The position numbers were made by a program, and so were the translations under genes. 64,000 bases of DNA from Acinetobacter nosocomialis NIPH 2119. Lineage in GTDB: Bacteria > Pseudomonadota > Gammaproteobacteria > Pseudomonadales > Moraxellaceae. Of this stretch, positions 56,821 to 64,000 are shown piece after piece. The notes below the pieces were generated by a model. That model saw only the letters and a program-made list of their open reading frames with translations, searched no databases and was not told the DNA's origin. Position 1 is the stretch's first letter. Each line of letters starts with the position of its first letter. Location: NCBI RefSeq assembly GCF_000368085.1, contig NZ_KB849239.1:819556-883555 (forward strand), given 5' to 3'.

Positions 56821-58914
56821 TTAACTCATTGAATAATGGCTTTCTAAGTAAGCCTGACCTTGTTTGAGAATAGATACAACCTGATTGGCATCGATAGCTT
56901 GTTCGAATAAAAAGCCTTGTCCAATGTTATAGCCAAATTGAAGAAGTAATTCTTCTTGTTCTGGTGTTTCAATGCCTTCTGCAATTAGACCAAGTGAGAG
57001 ATTTGGAGCAAGTAAGCCAATGGCTTGAACAATTGCATAAATTGATGGGTCATTTTGCATCTTTTGTATAAAGCTACAGTCGACTTTTAGACAGTCAATT
57101 GGGTAATCTCTTATATGTGTTAGAGAAGAGAATCCTGTTCCGAAATCATCTAAAGCAATGCGTACACCATGTTGTTTTAGTTTATTGAGTGCGCGAATAA
57201 CATATTCCGAACCACGGTCCCCAAGCATATGCTCAGTAACTTCTACTTCAATTAAATGTGTAGGAATTTCAAGATGATTAATTTTTTTTAATAGCCGTTC
57301 TGCATAATTATCTCTTAAAAACTCAACTGGTGCAGCATTTAGAGATACTGGAAGGGGCTGAAAACCTAATTTTATCCATTTAGCCATATCATGCAAAACT
57401 TGATGCTGCATGATTTCACCAATTTTACTTGCTAAATCGTAATCTTTGAAAGCTTCAGCAATCTGAGAAGGTAAACCTGTCTGAGCCGACGTCGTGTGCC
57501 AACGGAGTAATGCTTCAAAGCCCACGACAGTATGTGTTTTTAAATCAACTTTAGGTTGATAATAAGGTTGGATGGTATGGTGACGAATAAGCTGCCGGGC
57601 AATGTTAAGTTGAGACGCGATTGCCTCGGTTAATTGCATCATACTCGGGTTATACATACGTATACCGCCACGACCTCGAGCTTTTAAGTCATGCAGTGCC
57701 ATGTCTGCACAGCTTAATAAACTTGATTGATCAACAGCATCTTGAGGATAAATGGCACAGCCAATGCTCATCCCGCCGTTGAGTACATTCCCGGCATACG
57801 TAATAGGTTGATTAAGTTGCTGAAGCAATACTTCAGCAAGCTCGCGCACATCATTTTCATTTTTTAGATGGCTGACAATAACTGCAAACTCATCGCCACC
57901 TAATCTAGCGACAGAACATCGTTCATGGTCTACACATTGATTAAAACGTTTGGATAGAATTTTTAATAAGTGATCACCAGCACTATGGCCTATGGTGTCA
58001 TTAATGTGTTTGAAATGATCTAAATCAATTAAAAGTAGTCCTACACTTGTTTGCGTTTCCCTTGAGTAGGCTAGAGTACGTTTTAGTTGAAGCTTAAATG
58101 AGCGTCTATTAAATAATCCAGTAAGTTCATCTCTTTCACTAATATCTCTTAATCGGTTTTCAGTAAGATATTGTTGAGTGACATTCCGGGAAACACACAA
58201 TATTTGAATAATTTCGCCATTTGTATGCTGGATTGGGGTAAGCATGTTATCCCAATATTCAGGATCTTGATGAGGTAAACAACTCATGCCAGCGAATCGA
58301 GCTACTTTACCTTCTAAGGCTTTTTTTAAAGCAACTCTTCCACGCTTACGAATATGAGATGGTAAAAGGTCTAACCATCGCATGCCAAATTTTTTTTCAT
58401 TTACAGGTACACCTAGAGCAAGGCATCCTGATTTATTCATATGAGACACTGTACCATCAGTATTTAAAACTTTAATACAATCCACACTAATATCGAGCAT
58501 TTGGTTCTGTATATCGATATCTTTGCGTAAGCTTTGTTGTTCTTGAATATCTTGGTCAATATCTAGGAAACTAACAAACCATTCATTTTCCTGAGAAGAT
58601 TCATGGTATTTCGACAATTGAATAGAAAGTTTACACCATCGATAGTGGTGACTCTTATGCAAAAGACGGCATTTAAACTCAACTCTTGATTGGAGCCGTA
58701 TAGCATCTAACCATTTATTTTTAACTTCTTCTAAATCGGCAGGGTACACGAAATCTAACCATTGCTGAAACAATGGAGGAGAAGTATCGCGCCAGTACTT
58801 TGTACACTCCGTATTGCAGTATAAAATTAAGCCCTTTTCATCACTGACCCAAGTCGGTAGAGGAAACTGCTCAACAATAAAGTGCTTTTGGGTAGTGTTC
58901 GACATTGAAGTCAT
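56821..58914 (-). CDS. PAS-PAS-GGDEF-EAL cyclic-di-GMP protein
   Basis: 697 residues. Two PAS domains (about 10-130 and 135-250), a GGDEF domain with intact RLGGDEFAV, and an EAL domain with GFEALLRW, EVTEHM, DDFGTGFSSL and KVDCSFI, AEGIET. No membrane segment or signal peptide. Both active sites look intact, so it could make and degrade c-di-GMP, with PAS input choosing. The N-terminal PAS has several aromatic residues but no obvious haem ligand. Confidence 0.93.
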   Translation of the reverse strand: MTSMSNTTQKHFIVEQFPLPTWVSDEKGLILYCNTECTKYWRDTSPPLFQQWLDFVYPADLEEVKNKWLDAIRLQSRVEFKCRLLHKSHHYRWCKLSIQLSKYHESSQENEWFVSFLDIDQDIQEQQSLRKDIDIQNQMLDISVDCIKVLNTDGTVSHMNKSGCLALGVPVNEKKFGMRWLDLLPSHIRKRGRVALKKALEGKVARFAGMSCLPHQDPEYWDNMLTPIQHTNGEIIQILCVSRNVTQQYLTENRLRDISERDELTGLFNRRSFKLQLKRTLAYSRETQTSVGLLLIDLDHFKHINDTIGHSAGDHLLKILSKRFNQCVDHERCSVARLGGDEFAVIVSHLKNENDVRELAEVLLQQLNQPITYAGNVLNGGMSIGCAIYPQDAVDQSSLLSCADMALHDLKARGRGGIRMYNPSMMQLTEAIASQLNIARQLIRHHTIQPYYQPKVDLKTHTVVGFEALLRWHTTSAQTGLPSQIAEAFKDYDLASKIGEIMQHQVLHDMAKWIKLGFQPLPVSLNAAPVEFLRDNYAERLLKKINHLEIPTHLIEVEVTEHMLGDRGSEYVIRALNKLKQHGVRIALDDFGTGFSSLTHIRDYPIDCLKVDCSFIQKMQNDPSIYAIVQAIGLLAPNLSLGLIAEGIETPEQEELLLQFGYNIGQGFLFEQAIDANQVVSILKQGQAYLESHYSMS

Positions 58915-59369
58915 AACATGCCTAAAACTGCTGAAGAGTTAAACTATTTATAAACTGTATTGTAATAGTTGTGTCGTCCCCACAAAAGCTATAAAAACTG
59001 AATATTTGATGTTTTTTTAGACTTGAATAAATGTTTTTCTAAACTCGAACTGTTATTACTCATGTATGCATATGTTATTTATTAACTTTTAATTTTACGA
59101 AAATTATAAAAAATAGAGTTTTAACTTTAAAAAATTATGCTTATTTTTGTAAAAAACTTGTTAAAACAGGTGTTTATATAGCTGTAATAGAAGGCTTAAC
59201 TGAGAAATTTATATCAAATAAAATATTTAAATAAGAAAAAAATGAATTACTTTGAATATTTTCTTTTAAAAAATTTATATAAAGAATCAGTTTAAGTTAT
59301 TAAGCATTAATACAATAAGCACTATTAACTTTACAAAAGTAATATAAAATAAGGTCTTATGATATCGTA

Positions 59370-59452
59370 GAATTCTTTTTGTCAAAAAGGATATATAATT
59401 CCTTTTTGTGCATTTTATAGCCTACATTTTCCCCAAGATGTAGGTTTTTTTT
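59370..59452 (+). ncRNA. Candidate small RNA B
   Basis: Stem CAAAAAGGA/TCCTTTTTG (59383-59391, 59400-59408), then TTTTATAG, then terminator stem CCTACAT/ATGTAGG (59421-59427, 59438-59444) with loop TTTCCCCAAG, and a T-run of eight. The terminator shares flank and loop with candidate A at 50037 while the stem bases differ. The upstream -10-like TATGAT lacks a good -35. Confidence 0.5.
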
Positions 59453-59508
59453 ATGCCAAAATTTTATTATCTCACTTGTTATTAACTTGTTAAATTATAA
59501 ATAAAAAA

Positions 59509-59528
59509 AAGCCATAATGGCTTTTTTA
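59509..59528 (-). terminator. Short hairpin terminator of the 71-residue gene
   Basis: AAAGCCAT/ATGGCTTT with a minimal loop and a long T-run on the minus strand, directly after the stop of the gene at 59530. Confidence 0.7.
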
Positions 59529-59529
59529 T

Positions 59530-59745
59530 TTATACGGCTTCTGGTTTTTTCAACTGTTGTTGAATATAGAGATTCATATAGTATTGCTCTATATAATCAT
59601 CAGCATAATTATTAGCTAATGTTTTTGTAGCTACTTGTTCATGCTTAGCATAGCAGTTAGTTTCCAAGTCCTTTTCAAGTACCCACCATTGGCGATTAAT
59701 ACGACGTACCTGAAACTTATCACTTTTATATTTTCTTTTAGCCAT
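59530..59745 (-). CDS. Uncharacterised basic 71-residue protein
   Basis: Starts MAKRKYKSDKFQVRRINRQW at 59745 (an in-frame ATG four codons upstream is possible). Very basic N-terminus, two Trp, then an acidic, Tyr-rich helix (DDYIEQYYMNLYIQQQ). No recognised family. A terminator right after its stop supports a real gene. Confidence 0.65.
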   Translation of the reverse strand: MAKRKYKSDKFQVRRINRQWWVLEKDLETNCYAKHEQVATKTLANNYADDYIEQYYMNLYIQQQLKKPEAV

Positions 59746-59873
59746 TTTTCCTATCATTACAATGTAGAGAATAAAAAAGAGTTTCTACTGGAGTTGAAAG
59801 AACAAGTCAACAAGCAGAATGTTTAATTGATTACTTTATGAAATCCATGTTCTTTATTATAATTATCACGTAT

Positions 59874-59898
59874 AAAAAAAGCCCTCATGAGAGAGCTT
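59874..59898 (-). terminator. Intrinsic terminator after the MarR gene
   Basis: On the minus strand AGCTCTC-TCAT-GAGGGCT (one G-U pair) followed by a T-run, 37 bases past the MarR stop. Confidence 0.8.
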
Positions 59899-59934
59899 TA
59901 AATCTAATAAATTTTGCAAATTATGAAAAAATAA

Positions 59935-60399
59935 CTAACGCGATAGATTTTTTAAAAGCATTTTTAAGCTTTCCATCATTTTTTCTAACTGTAGAGGGGT
60001 AATACCTTCAAATGATTGTTCAAGTACCACACTCGTAAGATCATTAATTTTACTGATCATTTCAATACCACGTTCAGTAAGATATACACGTGTAATTCGA
60101 CCATCTGTTTGGCAAGAATATGTTTCAACTAAACCTTCATCTTTTAAGCGATAAACAATTTTAGTTGTCGTGGACATCTTTGAAATAATCATGTCAGATA
60201 GCTCAGATACGCTAGCATGAGGTTTGCTACTGAGTGCAAGCATAATACGTCTACGAGAATTATCGAGGCCATATTTTTTAAGGGCATTATCAATATTTTG
60301 AACATATTGAGCATGGACCTGAGTAATCCAATAATATGGAAAATCTTCAAGAGTGAAAGATTCTGTTGTAGGTAAAAAACGCGCATACTTCTTTGTCAT
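59935..60399 (-). CDS. MarR-family transcriptional regulator
   Basis: 154 residues. Winged helix from about residue 40 to 120 (SRRRIMLALSSKPHASVSEL, KMSTTTKIVYRLKDEGLVET, RITRVYLTERGIEMISKI). MarR proteins usually repress an adjacent gene in response to small aromatics. Here the upstream side is gene-poor and holds only a gene remnant, so its target may have been lost or lies elsewhere. Confidence 0.92.
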   Translation of the reverse strand: MTKKYARFLPTTESFTLEDFPYYWITQVHAQYVQNIDNALKKYGLDNSRRRIMLALSSKPHASVSELSDMIISKMSTTTKIVYRLKDEGLVETYSCQTDGRITRVYLTERGIEMISKINDLTSVVLEQSFEGITPLQLEKMMESLKMLLKNLSR

Positions 60400-60916
60400 T
60401 GACTTTTCCCCATACCTTGGTGGATCGCATTTTTATGAAACTAATCTTAATAGTTGAAAAATATAGTTTCACTAAGCAAGTTATATCAGGACTTTAAGTC
60501 TTGAGCAAAATTTATATTGTTTGAATTAACAAGGACAAACGATAAATTTTCCTATTCTGATAAAACTTTTTTCTTACCGTTTATTTGAACTTGGCTACTC
60601 GCTTGTTCGTAAAATGAACGATATCTGTTTGCATGAGAATCCTAGAAAAAAAAAATTGTTTTGAACGTGACATTTCTATAAAAATTTTTTGTCTATAAAG
60701 TCATAACGATAAAAAATCAATCCATTTAATAAAGAAATATTTAATTTAATCAATGGCTTGATTTGGTTTAAAATGATAAAAATTTACCATACATTTAACA
60801 TGATTGATGAATAATCTATAAATTTTATTAAATATTTGTTTTTATGTTATTGATTTTTAAAAATTTACCTTAAATAGAATGATTCTTTTAAATTATAACT
60901 TAAATATGTAAATAGA

Positions 60917-61033
60917 GTTCTCGAAGCTCAAAACTTAAAAGATGAGACTAACCAAAAACCAACTCTTGCAGTGGTATTAGCCCAAGATCTTCCTGAACAA
61001 GTTATGGCGCGTGCGGTTCAAATTAATCAATAA
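60917..61033 (+). pseudogene. C-terminal remnant of a lost gene
   Basis: A 38-codon frame reading as protein (for example TLAVVLAQDLPEQVMARAVQ), with codon choice and composition clearly richer in GC than the surrounding sequence. It has no start codon: an in-frame TAA lies just upstream. It ends in TAA followed by a terminator, so it looks like the 3' stump of a deleted plus-strand gene. I cannot name the parent protein. Confidence 0.6.
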
Positions 61034-61044
61034 AATTATTTAAT

Positions 61045-61079
61045 AAAAAAAAGGGAGAATCAGTATTCTCCCTTTTTTT
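61045..61079. terminator. Bidirectional terminator at the end of the fru operon
   Basis: AAAGGGAGAAT-CAGT-ATTCTCCCTTT with A-run before and T-run after, five bases beyond the fruA stop. It serves fruA on the minus strand and formerly the remnant gene on the plus strand. Confidence 0.92.
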
Positions 61080-61083
61080 AAGA

Positions 61084-62802
61084 TTATGTATTTGTTATTA
61101 GCTTTTCTTCTTGATTCTTTTTAAGGATGGCATAGCTTACACCTGTTACGATGCTTCCTGCTGCAATTGCTGCTAGGTATAGCCACGCATGATTGATTGC
61201 ATTTGGAATCAGCAGTACAAATACGCCGCCGTGTGGAGTAACAAGTTCGCAGTGAAATAAGGCAACTAATGCACCAGTTACTGCACCACCTAGAATACAG
61301 GTTGGAATAACACGCATTGGATCTTTTGCCGCGAATGGAATTGCACCTTCTGAAATAAAACATAAACCAAGCACGAAAGCAGCTTTACCAGCATCTTTCT
61401 CACCTGTACTAAATTTATTTCTAGCAAGGAAGGTCGCAATTGCCATGCCTATAGCAGGTACCATTCCACCTGCCATCGTTGCAGCCATTGGCATATAGGT
61501 ATTGGTTGTAAGTAAACCAACTGTAAAAGCATAAGCTGCTTTGTTGATTGGTCCCCCTAAATCAATACACATCATACTTGCCAGAATAATTCCCATTAAT
61601 ACGGCATTTGTCGTGCCCATGTTGTTGAGGAAATCTTTCATTAACTCAAAAATATGCGCTACAGGTTGACCAACCACATAGAACATAATGAGTCCAACAA
61701 ATAACGTTCCTAATAATGGAATAATTAAAATAGGTTTAAGAGACTCTAAGCTAGTTGGAAGCTTAACTTTTTTAGCAATAAATAACGCGATATAACCTGC
61801 AAGGAAACCAGAAACAATACCGCCTAAAAAGCCCGCTTGTAGTTGTACTGCTAATAAACCCCCGATTAAACCGGGCGCCAGTCCAGGGCGGTCTGCAATG
61901 GAATATGCGATATAACCCGATAGCATGGGTACCATCAGTGTAAATGCTGCTGCACCAATCTGTTTTAATATGGCTGGTAGGCTGCCAGCTTGTTCAGCTG
62001 CATTCAGGCCAAAACATAAAGAAAGAGCAATTAATAAACCACCTGCAACAACCATAGGCAGCATATAAGAAACACCAGTTAATAAGTGTTTATACACACC
62101 AACTTTTTCAGTTTTATCTTTATTTTCCGTTGTTGCTTGCTGTTTACCTTGTTCTAAAACTTGTGCATTCGCAATTGCTTCGGCAAAGGCCTTATCAGTT
62201 TGTTTTAAGGCAAAGCCAGTACTGCATCGATAAACACGTTTACCTACAAAACGGTCTGTGTTGACTTCAATGTCAGTGGCAAGAATAACAATATCGGCGT
62301 CTGCAATCGATTCAGCAGATAAAATATTCTTTGCACCCACAGAACCCTGAGTTTCTACATCAATTTGGTATCCAAGTCTCTCTGCGCCTTGCTGTAAAGC
62401 TTCAGCTGCCATAAATGTATGGGCAACACCAGTTGGGCAAGCAGTAATCGCAACAAAATGAGTTGCTGTATTTGAAGCTTGCTTAGGTTTTTGATCCCAC
62501 TCATTGGCTGGTTTTGAGTGTTCAAGTGCCGTTAAAAGCGCTTTGTCTGCATCATCTTTAATATCTTCAATAGAAACTAAAGTTAAAGCGTTTTGCCCAA
62601 AAATATTTAGATTTTTAGGTTGTTGTCCAATAATAATGACATGATCAAAATGATCGCTTGATTCAAACTCATCGAGTGAAATGACACTGTGTTTATAGCC
62701 GTGTTGAGTTGCGACTAAAGCAAGTTTACGAGCCAAGATTAAAGCATTGACTTGCTGTTGCGGACTATTAGTGACAAATAATAAATGTTTAGCAGTTTGC
62801 AT
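61084..62802 (-). CDS. fruA: Fructose PTS permease, EIIB'BC
   Basis: About 572 residues from the ATG at 62802. A degenerate IIB' domain (residues 1-95), an active IIB domain with the phospho-Cys in TACPTGVAHTFMAAEAL, then a IIC membrane domain with about ten spans (PVAHIFELMKDFLNNM, LGGPINKAAYAF, ISEGAIPFAAKDP). Imports fructose as fructose 1-phosphate. It overlaps fruK by 14 bases and is last in the operon. Confidence 0.96.
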   Translation of the reverse strand: MQTAKHLLFVTNSPQQQVNALILARKLALVATQHGYKHSVISLDEFESSDHFDHVIIIGQQPKNLNIFGQNALTLVSIEDIKDDADKALLTALEHSKPANEWDQKPKQASNTATHFVAITACPTGVAHTFMAAEALQQGAERLGYQIDVETQGSVGAKNILSAESIADADIVILATDIEVNTDRFVGKRVYRCSTGFALKQTDKAFAEAIANAQVLEQGKQQATTENKDKTEKVGVYKHLLTGVSYMLPMVVAGGLLIALSLCFGLNAAEQAGSLPAILKQIGAAAFTLMVPMLSGYIAYSIADRPGLAPGLIGGLLAVQLQAGFLGGIVSGFLAGYIALFIAKKVKLPTSLESLKPILIIPLLGTLFVGLIMFYVVGQPVAHIFELMKDFLNNMGTTNAVLMGIILASMMCIDLGGPINKAAYAFTVGLLTTNTYMPMAATMAGGMVPAIGMAIATFLARNKFSTGEKDAGKAAFVLGLCFISEGAIPFAAKDPMRVIPTCILGGAVTGALVALFHCELVTPHGGVFVLLIPNAINHAWLYLAAIAAGSIVTGVSYAILKKNQEEKLITNT

Positions 62803-63736
62803 CAGATTCACTCAATGAATTGATAATAGTTTGTGCTTTTAGTTGGTCTAGAATCTTAGGAGTAGGGATTCGAAAACCAATTTGTGTTACAGCATGGCTT
62901 GCAATGGCAGTCGCAGTTTTTAAGGTTTCTTCAGGAGGCAGTTGGTTAACAAGTCCATGGATCATGCCGGCTAAGAGTGAATCACCAGCGCCTACTGTAC
63001 TTTTTACAATAACTTTTGGTGCTTGAGCATGTAAGGGGTGAGTGGCGTGTAACCAATTTACGCCATCTTCACCCATTGAGATAACCACATGCTCAATATT
63101 GGTTAAGCTATCAAAAAGTTCTCTTTGTTCAGCGTAGCTTGTTGCAGGGCGTTGATAACTTTCAACCAACTCATCTGTATTCGGTTTGATCATCCAAGGT
63201 TGACATTCAATTGCAGCAACCAGCGCTTTACCACTGGTATCTAGTGCGACTTTCTTATTATTTTTTTTGATCAGTTGAATAAGATGTTGTAACTCATCAA
63301 TACTAAAACCTTGCGGGAGACTACCAGCTATTGCAACGACCTCGACTTGTGGTAAGAGAGCTTCAATCTTATTAAATAGGCTTTGTTTGTCTGTTTCAGA
63401 AACAAAGAAACCTTTGCCGTTTAAATCGGTCATCCGCCCAGAATGCTCAGCAATTTTTATATTTTGACGTGTTTCGCCATCAATATAAATAAACTCGGGT
63501 TGAAATTGAGCTTGTGCAAAATGTGTATCGAAAATTTGTCGATTATGCTCACCTAAAAAACCACTTACGATTACATCGTGACCTAAGTCTTTCAATACTT
63601 GAGCCACATTAAGGCCTTTACCAGCCGCATGAATTTCTACCGACTCTTGTCGGTTCACTTCTCCTACTAGTAACTCATTCAGTTGGATGGTTACATCAAT
63701 TGCAGGGTTTAAAGTAACTGTTAAAATTTTAGCCAT
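62789..63736 (-). CDS. fruK: 1-phosphofructokinase
   Basis: About 315 residues from the ATG at 63736. PfkB-family kinase that turns fructose 1-phosphate into fructose 1,6-bisphosphate. LTVTLNPAIDVTIQL at the start, GKGLNVAQVLKDLGH, and the catalytic loop STVGAGDSLLAGMIHG with its Asp. Between fruB and fruA in the usual order. Confidence 0.97.
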   Translation of the reverse strand: MAKILTVTLNPAIDVTIQLNELLVGEVNRQESVEIHAAGKGLNVAQVLKDLGHDVIVSGFLGEHNRQIFDTHFAQAQFQPEFIYIDGETRQNIKIAEHSGRMTDLNGKGFFVSETDKQSLFNKIEALLPQVEVVAIAGSLPQGFSIDELQHLIQLIKKNNKKVALDTSGKALVAAIECQPWMIKPNTDELVESYQRPATSYAEQRELFDSLTNIEHVVISMGEDGVNWLHATHPLHAQAPKVIVKSTVGAGDSLLAGMIHGLVNQLPPEETLKTATAIASHAVTQIGFRIPTPKILDQLKAQTIINSLSESDANC

Positions 63737-63750
63737 TACTATTCCCAATC

Positions 63751-64000
63751 TTATAAGTCTTGTTCAGATAGCTGGCGCACAGCAGGGGCGCTATCGCATA
63801 GTAAAGCTTGTTGCGCAAGCTTTTGAGCATGGCTATAGCTTAGTGTACGGATTTGAGCTTTTACTAAAGGAATGCTATTTGGAGACATACTCAGTTCATC
63901 TACGCCTAATCCCATGAGAATAGGTACAGCTTTCGGGTCTGCTGCAAGCTCACCACAGATTCCTACCCATTTGCCGTGTTTGTGGGCAGCTTTAACAGTT
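63751..64000 (-). CDS. fruB: Fructose PTS multiphosphoryl transfer protein, C-terminal end only
   Basis: The last 83 codons of a minus-strand gene that leaves the window. They encode the end of the PEP-binding domain of enzyme I (WVGICGELAADPKAVPILMG, then GVDELSMSPNSIPLVKAQIR). Given fruK and fruA next, this is the EIIA-HPr-EI type FruB. The IIA and HPr parts cannot be checked. The stop lies 14 bases before the fruK start. Confidence 0.9.
   Translation of the reverse strand, partial: TVKAAHKHGKWVGICGELAADPKAVPILMGLGVDELSMSPNSIPLVKAQIRTLSYSHAQKLAQQALLCDSAPAVRQLSEQDL

Larger units (their letters stand above)
58915..59529. other. AT-rich intergenic region with an RNA hairpin
   Basis: No ordinary gene in about 615 bases. 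It contains a TATGAT-like -10 (about 59358), a perfect 9-bp hairpin (59383-59408), and a terminator hairpin (59421-59452); see the separate entry. The rest is A/T tracts. Confidence 0.55.
60400..61083. other. AT-rich region between the MarR gene and fruA
   Basis: About 680 bases, with no intact gene. The left 500 bases are very AT-rich with no structure I can support beyond the MarR promoter. The right end contains a coding remnant (60917-61033) and a strong terminator. Confidence 0.55.

Overview
The window reads as a stretch of Acinetobacter chromosome, most likely from the A. calcoaceticus-baumannii complex. The base composition is AT-rich. The soluble PQQ glucose dehydrogenase gene (gdhB), the ffs-recX-recA-hslR neighbourhood and the envelope genes all fit that genus. 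Most of the window is ordinary, densely packed core genome. Accessory or unexplained material is concentrated at about 43.2-44.2, 48.8-50.8, 58.9-59.5 and 60.4-61.0 kb.

Layout. 1-9.1 kb is a molybdenum-cofactor block: the end of assimilatory nitrate reductase nasA, a MobA-like guanylyltransferase, an orphan molybdopterin oxidoreductase, then moaA-moaD-moaE-moaC/B fusion-moeA. 9.3-16.2 kb holds an HxlR regulator, a MocR-type regulator divergent from an EamA exporter, the tusDCBE sulfur-relay operon, a GalE-like protein with an altered active site, and fumC. 16.3-20.4 kb has small uncharacterised and secreted proteins, plus a tandem glycine riboswitch controlling a DadA-type dehydrogenase. 20.5-26.3 kb carries ispF, a phosphatase-like gene, argF, a TetR regulator and ntrBC, with a likely NtrC site upstream. 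26.6-39.0 kb is rimO followed by the classic block pyrH-frr-uppS-cdsA-dxr-rseP-bamA-skp-lpxD-fabZ-lpxA, which supplies nucleotides, translation recycling, isoprenoids, phospholipids, outer-membrane assembly and lipid A. 39-43.2 kb has cpoB, the 4.5S RNA gene, recX, recA, hslR and a yrfG-like nucleotidase.

45-50 kb holds a kynurenine (tryptophan catabolism) module: an Lrp-type regulator divergent from kynU, a permease and a KynB-like hydrolase. An 883-bp IS5-family element has inserted into the 3' end of the hydrolase gene. Removing the element and one copy of the AAT target duplication restores a different C-terminus, so the insertion can be reconstructed to the base. The roughly 1 kb after it has no ordinary gene. 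It does contain two likely small-RNA genes and a possible 37-residue membrane peptide.

The rest holds a secreted subtilisin-like protease, a SulP transporter with a long hairpin in its leader, an SRAP-domain protein, gdhB, a universal stress protein, a PAS-GGDEF-EAL protein, a MarR regulator, and the fructose PTS operon fruB-fruK-fruA on the minus strand (fruB runs off the window).

The strongest candidates for new biology are: (i) a pair of intergenic terminator hairpins at about 50.04 and 59.43 kb with different stem sequences but the same flank and loop, suggesting a dispersed small-RNA family; (ii) the glycine riboswitch on an amino-acid dehydrogenase gene; (iii) the GalE-like and phosphatase-like proteins with altered catalytic motifs; and (iv) the structured SulP leader. 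I see no CRISPR array, prophage, tRNA or rRNA gene.
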